A program made the translations under genes and the position numbers. From Planoprotostelium fungivorum (lineage: Eukaryota; Evosea; Variosea; Cavosteliida; Cavosteliaceae), in the NCBI GenBank assembly GCA_003024175.1, contig MDYQ01000285.1, positions 1 to 32,063 of the forward strand: a DNA stretch of 32,063 bases, read 5' to 3'. How positions within the stretch are numbered: the stretch's first letter is position 1; each line of letters opens with the position of its first letter. Below the pieces are notes generated by a model, which saw only the letters and a list, made by a program, of their open reading frames with translations, was not told where the DNA came from and searched no databases. Positions 18,350 to 26,736 of the stretch are shown here, in pieces.

Positions 18350-21104
18350 ATGAACCTGGATAGAGTATCGAAACACGTGGATAAGGAACAGACTGCAGCA
18401 GAGGTCAGTTTGGGGTTGTTCTGCAGGTCATGTAACACATCACAGGTCAAGAACGTCTCTCATTCACTCAACGCAAGCCCAGAATGTATGAGAGTCATTC
18501 ACCACTCGGAGGAGAACGGACAAGGACCTGCCGAGTCGTGCTTCCGCAGCCAATGCATCGAGATCTTCGAGAGTAGGCACCCCCAAGAGCGTAGTCGCTT
18601 GGAAGACAGAGCCATGGAGAACGAAGAATTCTCTCAGGTGAGAAACCTCTCATTCAATCGATTGATTCAAATGTTTCCAATGATTCAGTCAGATGATTGA
18701 AATGTATTCACAGGTTCCTATCGTTCTGACAAGGAAGACCATTCTTGATCGCGGCGTAACTCTTCTCGCTCCTTCGGCCGACTCTCATCTTCTTGCTGGC
18801 TCTCAAGCTGTTGCATCTCCTTCTCAACCTCAGAAGGTGAAAGGCTTACCCAGCCACAACCCACTCACTCGTGCAGGAGGTCCGTGTCAGTTCTTCCCAA
18901 GACATCACCCACCAGAACCTTGCGTTCATCGGACATGCAGAGGACATCAACGGAACAGAGGAGGACCCCTCGGCGAGGAATGACGTCATCCGTTTCTCGG
19001 AAGCCACCGTCGTCGCACTGCAGCGTGACTACTCCGAGAAGGAGGTGGCCGTCACCCAGCTGGAATGCCCCAACTCTCAGCAGGACGTCACTATCGTTCA
19101 GCCGGAACACTTCGACTCCCAGAATCATCCGGCCATCATCGAGCTGAAACGCCTCAACTCTGAGAAGGCTGCCGTCATCATCGCACTACAGCGTGACCTC
19201 TCCAAGCTGCAGCGCCTCGCCCAGCCAAAACCTTCTCTTATCCACATGCTTGAGATGGAGTCCAAATTGCTCACGAATACCAACATCAGCCTGCAAGCGA
19301 AGCTTGCAGCGATGACGAACACCATTCTGCAGCACGAATGCACCATCAAGAAGTTGGAGGAGAAGACTGAGGAAGACGAGGCGCTCATCAACACGCTGAG
19401 GGCGCAGATCGAGAGCAGTGCCGACCAACCACCAAGACAAGACCTTCCGACGGACGTCACCATCGTCCAGCTGGAACACCCCAACGCTGAGAATTATCCG
19501 GCCATCATCGAGCTGGAACGCCTCAACTCTGAGAAGGCTGCCGTCATCATCGCACTTAAGCGTGACCTCTCCGAGAAGGGCGACGTCATCATCGAGCTGG
19601 AACGCCTTTATTTTCAGAAACAAGCTGTCATCAGCGCACTGGAGCGTGACCTCTCCGAGAAAGTTGTGGCCACAGCTCCCCAGCTGGAATGCCTCAATTC
19701 TCAGAAGGATGAAGACATCACCGCACTACAGCCTGACATCTCCGAGAAGGCTGTGGCCATCAGCTCCGAGCTGGAACGTCCCAACTCCGAGAAGGGTGCT
19801 TCCACCATTGGACCCTCGTTCAGAAATGAAGTCGTGAGCACCTCCGAGACTCAAGTCATCATCAAGGCGATCGGAACCATCAACGAACTGAGGCAAATTC
19901 TCTCTGAGAAGGCTGCTGAATTCTCGCTTAACCTACCGAAGGCTGGAATCGAAGAGAAGGCAGCGACGAACTCTTCCACGCAACATCTTCATCGTGAGCG
20001 TGCAGTCGAGACAAGCACCAAAGACGAACTGAGGTATGACACCACCGGCACATGAATGACTAACACTTACACAGATTGTGTGATACGATCGTAGCTTCTG
20101 TAAAGAGAGACAAGATCGTCCAAGGCAGGGACCTTCAGAATCACACGATTCACAAGGAGAATGACGCCACAAAGGTCAACAGATTGCCGGGGACTACCAA
20201 GGAACACTCGAAGAGAGTGAACATCCAATTCGTCCAGATCGATGAATTCGAGCAATTCAAGAGATGGACCCAAGGTTGTGTCGCCCAAATCGTTCAAGCG
20301 ATCGAATCACTGTCCCTCAGATCAGGACCTCAAGAGGAAGCGCAGAGAGCGGATACAGAACTCGCATTTTTGAGGAACCTGGAGGGCCGCGAGGTGATGA
20401 CGTCGATCCCAGAATGGAATGACCAATTGACCGCAACGCAGCGAAAGGACGCCGAGCATTCTTGGCGATCGTACCAGAGGGAAACATCCCGGTTTCGGGA
20501 CGATAGGTACATTCTGTACAAAGACTCAACGAACTTCACTGGAGTTGAGGGCGGCGAGGCACCACTGGACGCCTGTTGGGCAGACAGGGAGAAGGAACAC
20601 AGGGCAGAGGAGGAGAGAAGGAAGGGCATACTCAGGGATATCCCAAGGATGTATGAACGACTTCATCGAGAGACACCACCCCAGGATGCACCCCAGAAGG
20701 AAACAGTCCGTAATCAGCAGAAGCAAGTGGAGAGGAAATCAGAGGAAGAGACCCCCCGCAGAGTACAAGGCCCAACAGCCCCGGCCAAGGGCAAGCTGAC
20801 TGAGGCCAAAGTCACTCTGCAGAATCACGAGAGGAAGGCCTTGCCCACAGCTCGGAATCCCTCCACGAAGGTATCACGCCCTCCAGTCAAGATGGAGATT
20901 CCATCATCGAGGACATCGAAGAGTTCACTGTCGAAGCCATGGCAGTCCCAGGTCGAGCAGAAGAAGTCCTCAGGACTACCGCGTCCAGTCTCGGCAGGGA
21001 ATTCATCGAAGGTGTCACATCCCCTCCATCAAGCCAAAGGCGTCCTGGAAGCCCCCACAGTCCGACCACAGCAGAGAACGTATCTCAAGAAGGCAATGCA
21101 GTAG
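18350..21104 (+). CDS. Large coiled-coil protein with 14-residue repeats (865 aa)
   Basis: Exons 18350-18637, 18714-18836, 18877-20033 and 20075-21104 join in frame (introns 76, 40 and 41 bases). The start MNLDRVSKHVDKEQTAAEVS follows a likely 5' UTR intron. Exon 3 encodes repeated 14-residue units, for example AVIIALKRDLSEKG, DVIIELERLYFQKQ and AVISALERDLSEKV, each equal to two heptads, so a long parallel coiled coil is expected. Exon 4 holds a helical part (FEQFKRWTQGCVAQIVQAIE) and then a disordered, basic, Pro- and Ser-rich tail (SKSSLSKPWQSQVEQKK) ending KKAMQ. There is no signal peptide. A cytoskeletal or scaffold role is inferred from composition only. A 42-base segment at 18401-18442 has GT-AG ends and a multiple of three, so it may be an optional intron. 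Confidence 0.72.
19020..19830 (+). repeat. Tandem 42-base coding repeats (14-residue heptad pairs)
   Basis: Variants of GCCGTCATCATCGCACT and GAGCTGGAACGCCT recur about every 42 bases, with two alternating sub-types (x-V-I-I-A-L-x-R-D-L-S-E-K and x-I-I-E-L-E-R-L-N-S-E-K). A larger copy of about 366 bases is also visible: 19090-19200 resembles 19456-19566. Confidence 0.75.
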
Positions 21105-21113
21105 CGAGCGGTC

Positions 21114-21742
21114 TTACCTTTCGCCTCTGTTCGAGCTACCGCCCCTCTGAATACCCGTTCCATTCAAGCCTGCGTAGAATAGGATAAATCGAACAGTGTG
21201 ATCTCTTTTATCTACAATTGTCTTTCTGTACCTTTCTCCCTGTGGCTGTGTAAATTCTCCAACTTTCTGTTGTAGGTGAGCTCGTCTTCGTGGACATCGC
21301 GCTCACCATCCTATCTACGGACGATGCCAAGTGTCGATTGATTCTAGAGTGCAGGTTATTCAGTATGTCCAGCCAGTCTAACCATTCGGGTCCCATTTGT
21401 TTGTCTCTTTCCGTCGTATTGGCGTTGCTAAAGTGTCGGTATTTGGCTCGGTGTAGATGATCAACCATCATGATGATTACACCTCTTGACTTTCCCAGCT
21501 CGTCTCTTGGCCTGCTTGCTCTGAGGTGATAATATCGGGAGAAGGTCTGCGGATGACATCTCTCCCCTCTTAGCGTACAACTCCCGCAAGATCATCTCTT
21601 GAGAGAATCTGGGTGGTGGTCCTTCTTTCATCTCGAGTTCTTTCTTGATCAACGTGTCGACACCGGAAGTGAGATCATTTGAGTGCGTCGGTCCATGATG
21701 ATGAGATAATGAGAGGTCGACAAGATGATGAGGTGATATCAA
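21114..21742 (-). CDS. Unrecognised three-exon protein
   Basis: Exons 21481 to 21631-or-beyond, 21446-21307 and 21266-21114 join in phase (introns 34 and 40 bases). The first in-frame ATG is at 21631 (MKEGPPPRFSQEMILRELYA); the frame is open upstream to 21742, so an earlier exon is possible. It reads GPEWLDWLDILNNLHSRINR, KVGEFTQPQGERYRKTIVDK and ends ...GGSSNRGER then TAA at 21114-21116. It is convergent with the gene ending at 21104 with only 9 bases between stop codons. It could be the 3' half of the SAM-like gene upstream, joined by an unresolved exon near 21750. Product unknown. Confidence 0.5.
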
Positions 21743-21797
21743 TCACCTCAATCATCATCAGGATGGACCACTCGCTGTGTGTGCCTATGGGAGTATC

Positions 21798-22398
21798 TTA
21801 GAAGGTCTGGGACATCTCCACGATCTGTTTCTTAGACATGAACCCGTATGCTCCTCGGTCCCCGTGTGAGGTTGACTGTCTCCATTTCTTCCTCTCTAGA
21901 CAGGTGATGATGCATGATGGGCGGGTTGAGATGATGGTCTGTCCTTCAAGTTCTCTCCTGATGAGAATAGATCTGGCTTTGATGAACACGATGACCGAGT
22001 GCACATAGACATTCGCCAGCAGATTGTCGTAGGCAGAGTCGATGAAGAGAGGAGGGTATTGACTCAGTTTGAGATCATCCAACCATTCTTTCACGTCAGA
22101 GGGGTACCAACCTGAGACGGTAGGTGAGGAGAATTGTGCTCAGAGGTTCGAATCATTCTGACTGTTGTAAGAGTGATCGATCTGACTGTTCGATTCGTTT
22201 GATTGACTGGTGGGGGTGTTGATTACGATGAGGCGGTCATGACCCATCTCTTCCAGCAGCTGATTTATTGCGGTGGCGATCTTTGGATCTGAAAAGGTTT
22301 ATAAAAGAAAGCGATGTTCATGACTCACCGATGCCATTAAATTTGGTTGCCTCTTGGCCGTCGTGATCATATCGGGATGATTTCTTATGCTCTATCGC
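21798..22398 (-). CDS. SAM-domain-like protein, 5' end unresolved
   Basis: Exons 22398-22329, 22288-22163 and 22111-21798 join in frame across introns of 40 and 51 bases; the second intron uses a GTCAGA donor. The protein reads KSSRYDHDGQEATKFNGID, INQLLEEMGHDRLIVINTPT, then VKEWLDDLKLSQYPPLFIDS, the start of a typical SAM domain (V-x-x-W-L-x-x-L-x-L-x-x-Y-x-x-x-F), and later ARSILIRRELEG as a possible last helix. It ends ...KKQIVEMSQTF then TAA. SAM domains mediate self-association or partner binding. The frame upstream of 22398 stays open without an ATG to about 22520, and another open piece (EGMNLLGSESQEQSRGDKRY) lies near 22450-22530, so one or two 5' exons are missing. Confidence 0.45.
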
Positions 22399-22711
22399 CT
22401 GCGGTAATGTGGTGAGTATAAGAGATCGACACGACGGTGGTGGAGTACCTTGGGAATGTGGAGTATCTCTTGTCACCACGGCTCTGCTCCTGACTCTCAG
22501 ACCCGAGCAGATTCATGCCCTCTGGCAGCTTGTATTCGGCTTAATGCGATGCGATCTTTTCTCAACCAACAGATCATCGGGACGGAACAGAGAGCGAGAT
22601 GTGGTACTGAATGAACTGAGCGGACGGGGCAGACGACCTGAGAGGGAAGGCCGCCAGAAAAGAGCCAGCCATCTGTGCCGCAGCTGGTGAAGAGTTTCTT
22701 TCACTTTCAAA

Positions 22712-23502
22712 ATGCCCTCTCGTGACACCAGAGTCTATCAACTGTGAGTCTCCGATTTGTGAAGCGAACTGACATCACGCAGGACCCAGGTGTACGAGAG
22801 CACGGTACTCTCGTGCGTTGAGAGAGATCGTAGAATAGACGAAATCAACTCGAAATGTTGGATCGTCAAGAACAGGAAGACCGAGATCTCATCCAATCAA
22901 AATGTGACTCATCATCTTTCATCTCACCTCAACAGTGTCGACCATCGAGTCTCTCAAGCGGAATATAGAAGAACTCCATGGTGTCTTCGCTCGTGAAGAG
23001 GAGTCCGTCAAGCTTAAGGAACGATCAAGATATCGAAGAATAGATCCAGCAGATGATGCAAGAGAGAGATGCTGTAGAACATCGTGATCATCACATTTAA
23101 ATGATCAATTGATCATCACGCAAAGTCTATGATACCGCCACCGGACGAGTCCCAAATATCTGGGATATAGGATCGGGGGTTCAAATGGTCATACAAGATC
23201 CCAAATCCGTTCCCACGATGACCACCGGAGTCTTTTTGGCGCAGATTTCGAGGAATTCTTCGCGAGTTTTCACGGCCACCATCATCGCACTGTGTGAGAA
23301 ACATCTTCCAGGATTTCTCTCTCCTTTCACCACGCTTCATCTACTGAGCTTTAATAGACCAGAGGGATTGAATGAAGCGATGGTGACCGTCGTATCCTAT
23401 CATGTATTGCAGCGATACAAGGAGGCGAGAATCAACCAGACGAAGTCTTTGGTCTCTCTGACATCAAGAATCATCGATGAGCTGAAGAGAATGCTGGAAT
23501 GA
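22712..23502 (+). CDS. Coiled-coil plus helical-domain protein (203 aa)
   Basis: Six exons, 22712-22743, 22783-22804, 22834-22903, 22936-23006, 23044-23083 and 23126-23502, keep phase over introns of 39, 29, 32, 37 and 42 bases. The N-terminus MPSRDTRVYQLTQVYESTNR leads to a coiled coil (LSTIESLKRNIEELHGVFAR, then IQQMMQERDAVEHL). The C-terminal 120 residues are helical and mixed (GVFLAQISRNSSRVFTATII, CEKHLPGFLSPFTTLHLLSF) and end KRMLE, TGA. No family is recognised. One more open exon (LQRESELVRTFSDGYRARLF, 23535-23618) follows and may belong to a longer isoform. The two shortest introns are below the usual size here, so the N-terminal model is less certain than the last exon. Confidence 0.52.
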
Positions 23503-23726
23503 ACAACCGAGACACCTGACCCTTGTACAGATCTGCAGAGAGAGTCAGAATTAGTTCGCACCTTTTCTGATGGATATAGGGCTCGATTGTTTATGAAGAG
23601 GATGGAGGATCTAAGGTGATGAAGAACTGACTTTCGTTAGATGATAGACACTCGCAGTGACCCTAGTGATCTGACGTGAGTGCGTCATCTATATCATCAC
23701 GTCTCATCATAGCGTTACGTCTTCGT

Positions 23727-23915
23727 CTGCATCATTGCACCTTCGTCACCTTTATCACGAATGAGAACAGTGAGTGTGTGACACTGAGAGTGAAGGAACC
23801 TGCGATGGCCCTCCCTGAGGAAGAAGAACACGAGATGATATGGAAGAGAAGAAGAACAAGAAGGCTCAGACGATGGAGAAATGAAGAGCGAAGAGAGAGT
23901 GGAACTCAAGGTTGA
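23727..23915 (+). pseudogene. Copied C-terminal tail of the gene at 15728-16030
   Basis: It reads LHHCTFVTFITNENSECVTL and the Arg-rich end RRTRRLRRWRNEERRESGTQ, TGA, nearly identical to the arm A copy, but the homology stops abruptly at the duplication edge so there is no 5' part. A GTGAGT...ATAG intron-like segment (23676-23711) precedes it, so a chimeric transcript with the upstream gene is conceivable. Confidence 0.5.
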
Positions 23916-24088
23916 AGAAAGAGAGCCGAAAGTCAAGCAGCGCTGATGAAAAGGGAGAGAACAACGAACAGCAACAAATGAGAAGAAAGAAAGACAGAGA
24001 AGGGAATAAAAAGAAGGAAACGTGTGATGAATGTGATGTAATGTTTGCAATCTGTAAGCCAGATCATTGGCAGTCGGAGAGTAGAGGA

Positions 24089-24643
24089 CTACTCGGCATC
24101 TCTACCAATGACTCCGTTGGCACCGACGTGGGTGATGGGCTTGGAATATTTAGAAATGGATGATTGGGGGTCTTCGCTCACAGTAACGGGAGGCGTGAGG
24201 TAGTTCAAGCCGAAGCTATTGAAGGTTGTATGGAATCTGACGATGTCCACATGGTTCTGGGCCAACTGATTTGTAATCAGTGACTGCTCGTCTCTCTTTC
24301 TTCCGTGTGCATCACCTTAGTGGCCAAGCGAGCGATCTCTCTGTGACAGACCAGTATTCTCTCTTCCTGGAAGAAGGTGAGATGGGAAATAGGCAGAGAT
24401 GAACTCACAAGATCTCTGGACTCAGAAACCAATTGTTCTCCCTTCGCGAAGGTGGCAGTGATTTCTTCACTGATAGCACTGTGAGTTCGTTTAGTTGTTT
24501 TGTTTGTGCATGAGACAGGCAAACCTTTTGGACAATTCATCAGGCTTGACCAGGCAAGCCACGATAGAGCCGTAGACAAAGATGACAGGTAGAAGGCCGG
24601 AGATGAGGCAGAGGACGAGGAAGAAGGGGTCTGATGTATCCAT
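24089..24643 (-). CDS. Signal-anchored protein, short paralogue (138 aa)
   Basis: Exons 24643-24525, 24478-24409, 24366-24316 and 24265-24089 join in frame, exactly matching the exon plan of the gene at 14664-15544. The N-terminus MDTSDPFFLVLCLISGLLPV is followed by IFVYGSIVACLVK, a signal anchor unlike the paralogue's in sequence. The middle (EQLVSESRDLEERI) is shared. The last exon keeps SISKYSKPITH but then reads VGANGVIGRDAE, TAG: the triplicated C-terminal helical part of the long paralogue has been removed in frame. Introns 1 and 3 are 46/46 and 49/50 identical to those of the long paralogue. It appears intact. Function unknown. Confidence 0.72.
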
Positions 24644-25305
24644 ATGTGGTTGTTGTCGTCGTCGTGTGCTGTGAAGTATGTGACGAATTTGTCAATAAGG
24701 CACTTCGAATTACGTCCTGGGTAGTTACCGTGCTTGGCACGTCAACAACCGCCGAACGACTTTTCTGCGAACTTAATGTGAACACGTCACATTTTGGGGG
24801 AACCTGGAGCACTTTCTACCTTCCTATTGGAAGACGTATGAGAATGAAACGAGTCGTCCAAGCGGCCAAAATCATATCTACAACGGCTGGATAATGGGTT
24901 CTTGTGCATGAGATGAAGGATGAAGTTGGTCAGTGCCAGGAGTTCCTCTATAATACATTCTTTCTCACTCAGAGAGATCTGTGGATGATGTTATCGGGAA
25001 CGGCGCTTACAGTGGAGGACGAAAGTCATTTCCTCCAACAAATCACCAACGTCATCGTGGTGCCCAAAGAGGGCAGCGAAGAGAGAAATGCTGTGTCTAT
25101 GTCGGGAATAGGATTCCATTCCAAAAGACAAGGATCATCACCTCAGAGAATAAAATTAGTAACCGAAGAAAGAATTGATAACAGATAATAAACGTCTCGT
25201 ATAGAAGATATCTATCATTTACAAATCGAAGGCTATGGATCTGGCCGCTCCACTACTCTATAGAGGACAACAAAAAAGTAGACAGCTATAGGAGTCGTTT
25301 CATCA

Positions 25306-26640
25306 TCATCGTGCACCGTGCTGTTTCGTTGGGTTCTTCTCATCATCACACGAGAAGACGAATCGATTCGAACGTCTTTCTATTAACATGTTCACCTCCT
25401 CGATGATTTCGGCTTTGTCGTAGAGACGATCTGTCAGACCTTCAGAGGCGTACGAGTCGAACCAAGGATCGACGATCTTGGGGATTCCTCCTGCAGGATC
25501 AACTGAGTGTTTCTGGCGCTGGATCCGGTGGTAGACCGACGGCTTCATCCAGGGCATTGGTGTGCTCCTCCTGTCTCTGTGTGAGTGGACCGTTCGATTT
25601 CTGTCGGTGATGATGCTAGTTGACCGTGGGGAGATTGAGTGATGGTGACAGCATGGCCTTTACGGTCGTTCTGATGACATTGCTGAAGGGATCTTGTTCC
25701 ATGAGAGACCAACAGGATTTGGCAGTGAGTATGAAGCACGAGGGATTTTTCATCTTTGGGTGAAAACTTCACCTTGACATACTTGGCCCACAGACAATTT
25801 CCATGTAAAGATTATTCTAATTCCAAAAAAGAAGGAGAATCTGTTCGGATCAGGTTAAAACAGAGATGAGGTTGAGATGAAGGTGGTTCTGATGAGGGCA
25901 TTGGGACGTGGTTTGAGATGAGATAGATCACCTGAGAATGATCTCGTCAACGCTGACACCAGCTTGCAGACCTCTAACTTGTTCTAAACCATCGCTGATG
26001 GTGAATTTCAGCTCCAAGACGGCATTGTTACCAACCTCTTGCATGTGGTATCCACTGGTGGAGCCCAAGTTGTACTTGGGCATGTTCGTCGCCGCGCATC
26101 CCATGATGTCAGAGATGATCTTCCTGGACGGCTCTGGAGGGTAGATGAAGGTATTCCTGATCGTTTTCCCTTCTTCAGTCTCATCATTTCCATCGATCAT
26201 GTAGGCGTTCATATGAGATGTCCTCTCCTTTTGTCAAGATATCGTTCTTGAAGGCGGCGATGAAATGCATTAGACTCTTCGCAGTGGAGAAACTGGCGTA
26301 TTGTCTGATGATCCAAGGACGATGTGTATAATATCGTGGCGTAGGGACCTCGAGGTCAAGTGTAGGGAAATTGACCGGGCAGCTCATTTTTTGACAGTAT
26401 AGATGGGCTGGATGTCTATACCCTATTGTGAGGTGCGTTGGTTGTTGTGAATTATCGACGACACCTCCCCAATTTCCCATGTGGAAGTGTCGATGTTTGT
26501 ACCTTTCAGCTCTTTCGACATCATCTTCTTCCATTCTTCGTACAGAAGTTCGCCTGTCTTCTGAGCTTCACCAACATTAGGTGTAGGAAAGTATCTTGTC
26601 TTAATCTCATTCGTCAGAGAAACCACAAAGGCCGCTCACG
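25306..26640 (-). pseudogene. Methylmalonyl-CoA mutase pseudogene
   Basis: Pieces of the catalytic subunit appear in order on the minus strand but in different frames: LLYEEWKKMMSKELKG and the start of the substrate domain, ELPGQFPYT, THRPWIIRQYASFSTA, then [66 protein letters not shown] and IPKIVDPWFDSYASEGLTDR. Frame changes and stop codons separate them, and about 110 residues between the IRQYA and NDIL motifs are deleted. The C-terminal cobalamin-binding domain is absent. An intact enzyme would isomerise methylmalonyl-CoA to succinyl-CoA in mitochondria with a B12 cofactor. The many independent breaks rule out sequencing error as the sole cause. Confidence 0.83.
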
Positions 26641-26736
26641 TCTTCCGATGATCGTTTGATATACAAAAATAAAGACTCGGCCTCTACAACGAACGTTATT
26701 CGTCAAAACATTCTCACGCTCGAAGGTTCTTATTCT

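Larger units (their letters stand above)
23725..25158 (-). repeat. Inverted duplication, arm B
   Basis: Reverse complement of 14272-15921. The arms are separated by about 7.8 kb. Sequence 3' of the gene (23725-24045) and 5' of it (24650-24900) is almost unchanged between arms, and only parts of the coding exons differ strongly. At the left edge, the copied Arg-rich tail of the neighbouring minus gene (here plus, 23727-23915) has lost its upstream exons. Confidence 0.88.

Noticed and set aside
19125-19623. Minus-strand frames of 119 and 145 codons
   Set aside because: They lie antisense to the heptad-repeat exon and repeat in the same rhythm, so they are shadows.
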